DNA of 43,301 nucleotides from Bacteroidota bacterium. Its GTDB lineage: Bacteria; Bacteroidota; Ignavibacteria; Ignavibacteriales; SURF-24. The DNA lies in contig JAUZPB010000026.1 of NCBI GenBank assembly GCA_030706145.1, positions 1 through 43,301 of the forward strand. Reading direction: 5' to 3'. Of the stretch, positions 1 through 5,980 are shown one piece after another. The notes under the pieces are model-generated. The model made no database searches. It was not told the DNA's origin and was given only the letters and a program-made list of their open reading frames with translations. How positions within the stretch are numbered: the first letter of the stretch is position 1; each line of letters starts with the position of its first letter. The position numbers and the translations under genes are program-made.

Positions 1-75
1 TGCGCTGCTAAAACTTGCGCTGCTAAAACTTGCGCTGCTAAAACTTGCACTGCTAAAACTTGCACTGCTAAGGTC
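1..75. repeat. 15-bp tandem repeat, five copies at the window edge
   Basis: Five head-to-tail copies of a 15-bp unit (tgcgctgctaaaact and close variants) begin at base 1. The array probably continues to the left of the window. Units 4 and 5 carry G-to-A changes and the last ends differently (aaggtc). The unit length is a multiple of three, so copy-number change would keep the reading frame on either strand. Confidence 0.9.
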
Positions 76-111
76 AACGCTGCTTAATGAAGCTGCAATA
101 GATGAATCCAT
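1..111 (-). CDS. N-terminal fragment of a pentapeptide-repeat protein (runs off the left edge)
   Basis: An ATG at 111 on the minus strand opens a frame that stays open to the window edge. After six residues it reads ASLSS, VDLSS and then repeated ASFSS units, matching the pentapeptide-repeat pattern (A or V, then D/N/S, then L or F, then two small polar residues) of right-handed quadrilateral beta-helix proteins. The DNA is a 15-bp tandem repeat. The difference between its units (AGC/AGT) is synonymous in this frame, and the odd unit changes A to V, S to D and F to L, all tolerated by the family consensus. It lies 20 bp downstream of the acyl carrier protein gene on the same strand and could be cotranscribed. 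No clear ribosome-binding site is visible. The opposite strand is also open (CAAKT repeats, stop at 85-87), so the strand is not certain. Function unknown. Confidence 0.45.
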   Translation of the reverse strand, partial: MDSSIAASLSSVDLSSASFSSASFSSASFSSASFSSA

Positions 112-131
112 CGTAATATTTCTGTCAGATA

Positions 132-374
132 CTATTTGTTTACATAGGAGGAAATACAATCGACAGCTTCCGATACTGTCTGTGCTTTTAAGGCCTGATC
201 CTGGTCCATTTCTACATTGAACTCTTCTTCCAGAGCTGCCACTAGTTCAAAACTCTGGAGCGAATCTGCCCCTAGATCAAAAATAAAATTAGCATTTGGG
301 GCAATTTCGCCATCGATCTTAAGAATTGCTTTTATTGTATTTTCAACACGATTTGAGATCTCTGACTTTTCCAT
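132..374 (-). CDS. acyl carrier protein
   Basis: An 80-residue four-helix carrier protein. The motif GADSLQS places the phosphopantetheine-attachment serine at residue 38, and the acidic surface (EEEFNVEMDQDQ) after it is the usual partner-binding helix. Acyl carrier proteins hold growing acyl or peptidyl chains as thioesters in the cytoplasm. It is separated from any visible fatty-acid synthesis (fab) genes, and 'DSLQSFELVAALEEEFNVEMDQD' differs from the canonical DSLDTVEL of housekeeping AcpP. It may therefore serve a specialised lipid, polyketide or modification pathway instead of bulk fatty-acid synthesis; that is inference. The start codon is preceded by a purine-rich AAAGGAGAAAAG ribosome-binding site. 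A possible pentapeptide-repeat gene follows at once on the same strand. Confidence 0.9.
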   Translation of the reverse strand: MEKSEISNRVENTIKAILKIDGEIAPNANFIFDLGADSLQSFELVAALEEEFNVEMDQDQALKAQTVSEAVDCISSYVNK

Positions 375-799
375 ATTCTTTTCTCCTTTATTATGAAAGC
401 ATTTTATTTGGCTGTTTTATGCACAAAAAGCTATCTTGATAAAATTATAATCAGTCGCTAAACTCTTAGCATTAGAACACCCTTTACATCAGAACACTCA
501 CAGCATAAGGAAAAAAACATTCTTTTGGCCTGATTTGCACTGTACGAAGAAAAACAAATGCTCCTCAGCCATGTGAGCAAAAATACTTTGCTCTTATAAA
601 AGCATCCGTTCTAAAGGGGAGGGACTCTAGACTGGAGTTGTTAATAATTTAAAAAGAAAAAAGTAATTTTGTCAATAACATGGGGCTATAAGGGAAATAT
701 AAATAACTGCTAAATTTTAATAGAACTTTTCTTAAAGCGCTCCGTCTTAATAATTGAACACAGAAAAATTTAATTACTTTTTTAAGATGGAGGTCTAAA
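375..799. other. 425-bp intergenic region between divergent genes
   Basis: This AT-rich stretch separates the divergent acyl carrier protein and TonB-domain genes and must hold promoters for both. I find no open frame of note, no strong hairpin and no known RNA in it. A GGAG-type ribosome-binding site for the gene at 800 lies at its right end. Confidence 0.5.
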
Positions 800-1228
800 A
801 TGAAGGCTTATTCAAAATGTTCTTTATTTGCTTTGCTTTCTGCTATTCTTCTCTTTGCTGCTTCGTCTGTTTTTGCAGCCCCTTATGAGAAAGCAGTAAC
901 ATCATATGAGATGAATCCCAATGTAATAAGTTATCTCGATCAGTTGCCGCAACCTGTTGGTGGTTACGAGGCTTTAATAAATAAGGTTGAATATCCGGAA
1001 CTGGCAGTTAAAGCTAATATGGAAGGCGATGTCCTTGCAAAAGTTACTATAGGCTATGATGGAAATGTTGAAAAAGTTGAACTACTTAAGTCTTTGGGCG
1101 GTGGTTGTGATGAAGCTGTAATTAATGCAATCAAGGATACTAAATTTAAGTATTCACCTGCTTCTGAAAATTCACCGATTATTAGACAGATATCAATATT
1201 ATTCAGGTTTTCAAAACACAACCAATAA
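800..1228 (+). CDS. secreted/anchored TonB C-terminal domain protein
   Basis: A 142-residue protein with an N-terminal signal sequence or uncleaved anchor (residues 1-27, hydrophobic run ending SSVFAA). Residues about 60-138 match the TonB C-terminal beta-alpha-beta domain: YPELAVKANMEGDVLAKVTI, then the GNVEKVELLKSLG segment and the helix with CDEAVINAIKDTKF. In energy transduction this domain contacts the TonB box of outer-membrane receptors. Here the proline-rich linker and conventional TonB architecture are missing, so it may be a periplasmic TonB-like or BlaR-associated single-domain protein instead of a full energy transducer. A good ribosome-binding site (ATGGAGGT) lies 7 bases before the ATG. 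It stands alone, with a 14-bp tandem repeat and a terminator hairpin downstream. Confidence 0.8.
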   Translation: MKAYSKCSLFALLSAILLFAASSVFAAPYEKAVTSYEMNPNVISYLDQLPQPVGGYEALINKVEYPELAVKANMEGDVLAKVTIGYDGNVEKVELLKSLGGGCDEAVINAIKDTKFKYSPASENSPIIRQISILFRFSKHNQ

Positions 1229-1238
1229 AAACAATCAA

Positions 1239-1280
1239 TGAGTAATAATCTTTGAGTAATAATTATTGAGTAATAAAGAT
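1239..1280. repeat. 14-bp tandem repeat, three copies
   Basis: Three units start with tgagtaataa at 1239, 1253 and 1267, exactly 14 bp apart, just after the TonB-domain gene. The last four bases of each unit differ (tctt, ttat, agat). The units contain stop codons, so the array is not coding in an obvious way. Confidence 0.8.
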
Positions 1281-1300
1281 GCATCAAAATAATAACTATA

Positions 1301-1350
1301 ATGAGAGATAGGTATAAGAAACAAACCTTCTCGCTTATCTCTCATTTTTT
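1301..1350 (+). terminator. intrinsic terminator after the TonB-domain gene
   Basis: The 10-bp arm atgagagata (1301-1310) pairs perfectly with tatctctcat (1336-1345) and is followed by a T run (1345-1350). The loop is long (25 bases) but contains further partial pairing. Confidence 0.7.
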
Positions 1351-1481
1351 CTTACTCTTTTGCCCTTTTCTCTTATGCTTCAAATCAACTAGCTGCGAGC
1401 TATCTGTTACATTTGAGCTTTTTATTTGTCGCCCCCTTTTCTATATTATGTTCTTAATGAATTCAATACTTGGATAATCAA

Positions 1482-2381
1482 ATGGAAAAATCTGAAAAGA
1501 AAAAAAATATACTCTCCATTGGTGAAATATTGTGGGATTCTTTCCCAAAAGGACTATTTCTTGGCGGGGCACCCTTTAATGTTGCTTGCCATCTGAATAT
1601 GCTAGGAGAGAATTGTACGATGATTAGCCGTATTGGCAACGATAGCTTGGGAAAACAAGTCTTAGCGAGTTTAGAACAAAAAAATATGTCTGCTGAATTC
1701 ATTCAGATCGATTCTGTTTATAAGACAGGGCTTGTTAATATTTATCTTGACACAAATGGCAATGCAACTTATGATATTGTTGAACCGGCGGCTTGGGATT
1801 TTATTGAATTAAATGAAAAGCTAGTGAAAATTGCCGAAGTAAGTGACATACTTATCTTCGGAAGCCTTGCACAGAGAAATTCCCACACAAGGTCTGCAAT
1901 TCGAAGCCTGAAGAAAATTGTCCCTCTGACTGTTTTTGACATTAACCTCAGACCTCCATATGATAATCCGGATATAGTTAAGGAGTCATTAAAACAAACA
2001 ACAATTGTCAAACTAAACGATACTGAACTCATGACTTTGGCAAAATGGTTCAATCTTCCTTCAAACTTAAAAAGCTTTGCTGAAGCTCTTTCCAATGAGT
2101 TTAATTGCAAAATTGTATGCGTAACAAAAGGGGGAAATGGTGCGGCTCTATGGCATTCAGGTACATGGTCTGAACATCCTGGATTTAAGGTCAAGGTAAA
2201 AGATACTGTAGGCTCTGGTGATGCTTTCCTATCTGCTCTGATTTCAGGAGTTGCTTTTGGAGACTTTGATAGTTATGAAGTCCTCAAAAAAGCAAATGCT
2301 GTTGGAGCTTTTGTCGCTTCCTCTGATGGTGCAACACCACTTCTTTCTGAAGATGAGATAAATGCAGTGATGAAAAACTAA
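1482..2381 (+). CDS. PfkB-family carbohydrate kinase (fructokinase-like)
   Basis: A cytoplasmic sugar kinase of about 299 residues, the usual size for the ribokinase/PfkB fold. From the ATG at 1482 the motifs are the N-terminal substrate region (GGAPFNVACHLNMLG, residues 28-42) and the C-terminal signature DTVGSGDAF (241-249), whose D247 is the catalytic base and whose GSG forms the anion hole. The opening ILSIGEILWDSFP resembles fructokinases. Fructose, or another ketose, is the likely substrate but cannot be fixed by sequence alone. The frame stays open upstream to a TTG at 1470, which would add four residues. No strong Shine-Dalgarno marks either start; I prefer the ATG. It stands alone, flanked by intergenic repeats. 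Confidence 0.88.
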   Translation: MEKSEKKKNILSIGEILWDSFPKGLFLGGAPFNVACHLNMLGENCTMISRIGNDSLGKQVLASLEQKNMSAEFIQIDSVYKTGLVNIYLDTNGNATYDIVEPAAWDFIELNEKLVKIAEVSDILIFGSLAQRNSHTRSAIRSLKKIVPLTVFDINLRPPYDNPDIVKESLKQTTIVKLNDTELMTLAKWFNLPSNLKSFAEALSNEFNCKIVCVTKGGNGAALWHSGTWSEHPGFKVKVKDTVGSGDAFLSALISGVAFGDFDSYEVLKKANAVGAFVASSDGATPLLSEDEINAVMKN

Positions 2382-2557
2382 TTTCAGAACTTATACTTTA
2401 GTTCTTTGTTTTGCATAATCCTGTTTTCAGAACTTATACTTTTATTATGCTTCATGATAAAATGAAACTTTGTGTGAGATTTGCAATATGAGCGTTGCCT
2501 CATAATTAAATGTAGCTCTTAGATATATGTAGTTTCATATCATGTAGTTTCATATCA
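2382..2557. repeat. two short direct-repeat pairs in the intergenic gap
   Basis: An 18-bp sequence (tttcagaacttatacttt) occurs at 2382-2399 and again at 2425-2442, right after the sugar kinase stop codon. Further on, the 15-bp unit tgtagtttcatatca is present twice in tandem at 2528-2557. Nothing else is recognisable before the kinase at 2646. Confidence 0.85.
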
Positions 2558-2645
2558 TCTTTTTTATATACTTTTATATTTTAGTGTATTATATTACCCC
2601 TCGAGCCGTAAATAATTTTCTACCAATTAAATTTCTACGTAGGCA

Positions 2646-3809
2646 ATGACCTCTAGAACCATATCAGATGAACTGTCTGAATATTTGAATGCATTACTAC
2701 AGTTTAACCCAGTATTCTTTTCTGTAGTTTTTGTGGCTGTTGTCATCTTGGTAATCCATGTAATCAACCAAAGAGTTATTATTCCTTCAAAGATAAAATA
2801 TATGGAGGATAAGAAAAAGCTTGAAAATGAGAACCTTAGACTTATGGCTTTGTTTGCTGAACTTGATCCTGACCCTGTCTTAAGAGTAAATAGCGATGGA
2901 GTAATTATTCACTATAATAAGTCTGCTGAAAATCTTCTGGACCCTGTCGTTTTAAGAACTGCCCATGTTTCAGATGTAATTCCAGGAATAACAAGTGTCT
3001 CAGAGGCTATAAAGAATGACTTATCTTCGACTTTCTTTTTGAAAATAAAGGACCACGACTATTCGACTCTCTTTAGAGGAATTGCGGACCTGGGATTTGC
3101 ACAAATCTATTTCCGTGATATTACTGAAAGAAAAAACTATGAAAGAAAGTTGAAACAATTCTCCAGAGATCTTCAGGATTCACTTGAAGAAGAAAGAAAA
3201 AGAATAGCCTTTGAATTGCACGATGGAATAGGCCAGAATTTGTCTCTGGTAAAACTTAAGATCCAAAGACTTTCATCATTGCCTGACTGCCCGGAGCGTT
3301 ATGCAGAATATACTTGTATAAATGATATTATTGTAAAAACAATTAAAGATATAAAAGATATTTCTTATAATCTGAAGCCAAGAATTCTTGATGAATTAGG
3401 ACTTGAGCCAGCTCTTATTTCTTTGTGTAATTCAGTAGCGAAAGAAACTTCTATGAAGCCGCAGATAAAACTTGATAATTTGTCAAAAAGATTAAACAGT
3501 AAACAGGAGCTATGCCTGTACCGAATTGCTCAGGAAGCTTTAAGCAATATTGCTAAACATTCCTTTGCCAGCGAATTTAATATGATGCTCCTTAATAATG
3601 GAGACAGTGTTAAGCTTTTGATATCAGATGACGGTAAAGGATTTGATTATGAAGTTATCAGTAAAAAAAGAAATGACCAGAAGAGTCTTGGAATGATTTC
3701 TATGGTGGAAAGAGCTGAAAGCCTATATGGAAAACTTTCTGTCGTATCTTATCCAAATGAAGGTACCGTTATTCTAGCTGAAATCCCCGTTGATGAATCT
3801 CATACATAG
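2646..3809 (+). CDS. membrane-bound sensor histidine kinase (PAS, NarL/DesK type)
   Basis: A 387-residue sensor kinase. One transmembrane helix lies at about residues 22-42, followed by a short linker coil, a PAS-like sensory domain (about 65-160) and a HisKA_3 dimerisation domain with phospho-acceptor H192 in ELHDGIGQNLS. The C-terminal HATPase_c domain has its G1 box at DDGKGFDYEV and a closing LGMISMVERAESLYG segment. HisKA_3 kinases normally partner a LuxR/NarL-type response regulator, but none is adjacent, so it is an orphan here. The ATG is preceded by GTAGG. It converges on the TIR gene with only 13 bp between the stops. The signal sensed cannot be inferred. Confidence 0.92.
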   Translation: MTSRTISDELSEYLNALLQFNPVFFSVVFVAVVILVIHVINQRVIIPSKIKYMEDKKKLENENLRLMALFAELDPDPVLRVNSDGVIIHYNKSAENLLDPVVLRTAHVSDVIPGITSVSEAIKNDLSSTFFLKIKDHDYSTLFRGIADLGFAQIYFRDITERKNYERKLKQFSRDLQDSLEEERKRIAFELHDGIGQNLSLVKLKIQRLSSLPDCPERYAEYTCINDIIVKTIKDIKDISYNLKPRILDELGLEPALISLCNSVAKETSMKPQIKLDNLSKRLNSKQELCLYRIAQEALSNIAKHSFASEFNMMLLNNGDSVKLLISDDGKGFDYEVISKKRNDQKSLGMISMVERAESLYGKLSVVSYPNEGTVILAEIPVDESHT

Positions 3810-3822
3810 ATGACCTTTTTTT

Positions 3823-4200
3823 TTATAGAGTGTCAATAAACTCTGCAATATCGCATAATCTCCAGTTTATTATTTTTATGTCCCCAAGCTCTGGCGGAAT
3901 ATTTTCTGGCTCATCTTTATGTATGCGAACACCTATTATGGGCTTGTTACTCTTTTTTGCACAGTCTATTTCCCACTTTGCTCCGGTAGCAGCATCGGTA
4001 TTATTGCTAATTAGTGCAATTACACCTTTGCACTGATTTATCCGGTCACTGCATTCAGCTCTCCACTTCTCATCCCATGGCTTTTTGTTAGACATGTCTA
4101 AAAACTTGAAATGAATTTTTGTATTTAAGTCCTGTTTTTTGATAAATTCACTATATACTATATCTCTGTTTGCATAACTAATATAGATTTTCATTATCAT
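3823..4200 (-). CDS. ThsB-like TIR-domain protein (MTH538/DUF1863 type)
   Basis: A compact 125-residue single-domain protein. It shows the first strand KIYISYANRD, the conserved KKPWDEKWRAEC segment, the helix DRINQCKGVIALISNNT, and KWEIDCAKKSNKPIIGVRI, with the likely catalytic glutamate at E77. This is the pattern of the MTH538-type TIR family that includes ThsB of Thoeris, whose members cleave NAD+ to make cyclic ADP-ribose-type signals on phage infection. It is the last gene of a three-gene minus-strand operon, 16 bp after a SLOG-domain gene. SLOG is the domain that senses such signals in ThsA. A second in-frame ATG at 4194 gives a more typical N-terminus (MKIYIS). Enzyme activity is inferred, not shown. 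Confidence 0.85.
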   Translation of the reverse strand: MIMKIYISYANRDIVYSEFIKKQDLNTKIHFKFLDMSNKKPWDEKWRAECSDRINQCKGVIALISNNTDAATGAKWEIDCAKKSNKPIIGVRIHKDEPENIPPELGDIKIINWRLCDIAEFIDTL

Positions 4201-4216
4201 TAATTCTTTTTGTGGT

Positions 4217-4702
4217 TTATACTATTTCTGCTTTTCTACACTCCGGACTAATATTAATAACTGTTTTTCCTAACAGGTGTGCATAAGAAATTACTTTATT
4301 TGCCATATCTTCCGATTCCTTTTGACCATTATCATTTACTGAAAGTATAATTTGTGAACTCCTGACCATAAATTTTCCCATTTCTAGCATTGATTGTTCT
4401 TCAATATCGTTTGAATGCGGAAGCTTAATTATATCTTTTGACTGCATCAGCAAGGCAAAGAATGATGCACGGAATGATGGGTCTTTAAAAGTATTGTGGT
4501 AATTATCAGCCGGGATTACAACCGTAAAAGGAATTCCTAATTCTGAAAGCACAGATGCAAATAGCTGGTCTGGGCCAGGGGATAAAGATGTAAAACCTTC
4601 AGTTATATGATATTGCAAAATGGCTTTGTGAAAACTATCTTTAAGCCAGCTTTTGTCTTCATTGTTCTCAAAATTTGTATCTGCTGTGATTCCCGCAATC
4701 AT
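4217..4702 (-). CDS. stand-alone SLOG-family nucleotide-binding protein
   Basis: A 161-residue Rossmann-like protein with no second domain. Features: GIT near the N-terminus, then GFTSLSPGPDQLFASVLSELG (residues 36-56), the strand VVIPADNY (61-68), the MLEMGKFMVRSSQIILSVND segment (105-124), and a closing YAHLLGKTVINISP. This matches the SLOG (Smf/DprA-LOG) superfamily, which binds nucleotides or NAD-derived ligands. The usual GG-T/S motif before the last helix is replaced by NGQKESEDM, so the pocket is altered or degenerate. An AGGAG ribosome-binding site lies 6-7 bases before the ATG. It is 16 bp upstream of the TIR gene. Unlike ThsA, no SIR2, macro or transmembrane effector is fused to it, so the output of any signal is unknown. 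Confidence 0.72.
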   Translation of the reverse strand: MIAGITADTNFENNEDKSWLKDSFHKAILQYHITEGFTSLSPGPDQLFASVLSELGIPFTVVIPADNYHNTFKDPSFRASFFALLMQSKDIIKLPHSNDIEEQSMLEMGKFMVRSSQIILSVNDNGQKESEDMANKVISYAHLLGKTVINISPECRKAEIV

Positions 4703-4728
4703 TGTATACTCCTAAATATACTTTTATA

Positions 4729-4944
4729 TTATCTTCGTCCTAAAGTTTTCAGGCCCGTTCTGAAAATTAACAGTGCTCCGGAGGCAAAAATAAAGTGAGG
4801 GGTAGTAGTTTCACCTCCGGGAACACCTATGGGGAGTAAATGTAGTTGGTTATAATATATCTCTTCTTTGGAAAATTTTTCTTTTCCCTTCGTGGTTACC
4901 TGTCTGGCATATGAGTGGACTGCTGATGCAGAAATTTGTTTCAT
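4729..4944 (-). CDS. small unknown protein heading the TIR/SLOG operon
   Basis: A 71-residue protein I cannot assign to a family. The first 38 residues are hydrophilic and basic. They are followed by GVPGGETTTP, a short hydrophobic stretch (FIFASGALLIF) and a basic tail (RTGLKTLGRR). That last part resembles a short membrane anchor or sorting tail, but the hydrophobic run is only 11 residues, marginal for a full transmembrane helix, and there is no N-terminal signal peptide. No ribosome-binding site is obvious. It ends 26 bp before the SLOG gene, same strand, so it is probably cotranscribed. It could be the missing effector, an accessory peptide or a non-gene. Confidence 0.45.
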   Translation of the reverse strand: MKQISASAVHSYARQVTTKGKEKFSKEEIYYNQLHLLPIGVPGGETTTPHFIFASGALLIFRTGLKTLGRR

Positions 4945-5320
4945 AAAAGTATTATGATATTAATTCTTTTATATTGAAAATCCTTTTGATGCAGATCAAA
5001 CTTATTATCTTTTCCAATTATTGTAAATACGTATTAATACCTGTTTTTGGGGAAAAATTTGGGCAAAAACCAGGTATTAATACCTGGTTTTTGGGCAAAA
5101 AATGGCAAAAAAATGGCCTAAAACCAGGTATTAATACGGGTATGTTTTCTGCGTTTTTAGCTCAAAATCGCAATAAATGGGCATAATTTGAAGAAAATTT
5201 TCAGGATCGTAATTATTTTTTTAAAAAATGAACAATATTTTCTGAAGAATTCAGCAATATTATGAATATATTTGTCAGGCCTAAAACAATATTTACTATT
5301 ACAGCATTGGCGAGTAATTT
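4945..5320. other. 376-bp divergent intergenic region
   Basis: This gap holds the triple palindrome and presumably divergent promoters for the TIR/SLOG operon and the membrane-protein gene. A 70-codon frame across it (4974-5186) exists only because the palindromic repeat lacks stops in that phase; I do not count it as a gene. The right part (5190-5320) is AT-rich with nothing recognisable. Confidence 0.6.
5031..5137. repeat. triple palindromic repeat upstream of the TIR/SLOG operon
   Basis: Three copies of the palindrome GTATTAATAC occur at 5031-5040, 5074-5083 and 5128-5137. The middle copy is the centre of a perfect 30-bp palindrome (5064-5093) with CAGG/CCTG and A5/T5 extensions. The outer copies keep the extension only on the side facing the middle one. 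The right arm of copy 1 can therefore pair with the left arm of copy 2, and the right arm of copy 2 with the left arm of copy 3, giving mutually exclusive hairpins or a cruciform. It lies between the operon start (4944) and the divergent membrane-protein gene (5321). It may be an operator array, a repeat element or an extrusion site. Confidence 0.85.
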
Positions 5321-5899
5321 ATGCTGATTGCAAGAATAATTGTATATTTAAGTGCTCTATTATGGCTGGCCGTTCCAATTAGACAGTGGAAAGAAAAATA
5401 CTTTCTTTATTTTTTTATTCTTTCTTTGACTGATCCTTTGGTCATGCTCTTAAGAATATATTTCTCTTCTGTCTATCCTTTCCAGATCTATATGATTTCT
5501 ACTATGCTGCTTGTTGTTTCATTACTTAATATTAATTCAAAAAAATTATTTCTATGGGGAGGAGCTATTCTAACAGGGACCGCACTGGCCGTGTTTGTCA
5601 ATGTTTTTAAACTGGCTATCCCTTTAACTATAGTCCATACTCTTATACTTTTAATTCTGGTAAGAAAAGTTACAATTAGAATAATTGAAAATTCAGGCAT
5701 AAAGATCTTCCATTGCCTGTTCCTTATGTACCAGATGACATTAACTTTGAAGTTTTTTATGGTAATTACAAATACCAGAACGGGTGTATTGTATTTTTAT
5801 GTGACATCTTTCTTCGAGATCTTAATTGCTCTTTACTTTAGCCTTTCTAAAGAAGGTTCGTCAAGAATAATCTTAAGATTCGAGCAAAATCTGGCGTGA
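5321..5899 (+). CDS. polytopic inner-membrane protein of unknown function
   Basis: A 192-residue, highly hydrophobic protein with about seven predicted membrane segments (roughly residues 1-20, 26-48, 54-70, 75-95, 98-115, 127-148, 155-173), short loops and a charged C-terminus (SKEGSSRIILRFEQNLA). I do not recognise the family. The layout resembles the membrane sensory half of some histidine kinases, but no kinase domain follows. A GGCGAG sequence lies upstream of the ATG. It is divergent from the TIR/SLOG operon and shares the palindromic intergenic region with it, so a link to that system is possible but unproven. A bidirectional terminator follows. Confidence 0.7.
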   Translation: MLIARIIVYLSALLWLAVPIRQWKEKYFLYFFILSLTDPLVMLLRIYFSSVYPFQIYMISTMLLVVSLLNINSKKLFLWGGAILTGTALAVFVNVFKLAIPLTIVHTLILLILVRKVTIRIIENSGIKIFHCLFLMYQMTLTLKFFMVITNTRTGVLYFYVTSFFEILIALYFSLSKEGSSRIILRFEQNLA

Positions 5900-5930
5900 T
5901 TTAAGCCTTTATCTATAAATTGTCTTTAGC

Positions 5931-5963
5931 AAAAAAAAAGCGGAACTTTGTCCGCTTTTTTTT
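5931..5963. terminator. bidirectional intrinsic terminator
   Basis: A-tract (5931-5939), stem GCGGA (5940-5944), loop, TCCGC (5951-5955) and T-tract (5956-5963). The A and T runs extend the stem and serve both strands. It lies between the convergent membrane-protein and galM genes. Confidence 0.85.
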
Positions 5964-5980
5964 ACCTCTTTTTGAAAAAA

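Noticed and set aside
1-87. Plus-strand frame of CAAKT repeats ending in a stop at 85-87
   Set aside because: It is a fair alternative for the left edge, but the repeat variants are non-synonymous in this frame and it matches no family I know, whereas the minus frame fits the pentapeptide-repeat consensus.
5031-5137. CRISPR-like array
   Set aside because: Only three copies, unequal spacing (43 and 54 bp) and a palindromic, not direct, architecture; no cas genes nearby.
4974-5186. 70-codon plus-strand frame with repeated KPGINT
   Set aside because: It is produced by the palindromic DNA repeat reading through in one phase; there is no ribosome-binding site and the repeated peptide mirrors the DNA repeat exactly.
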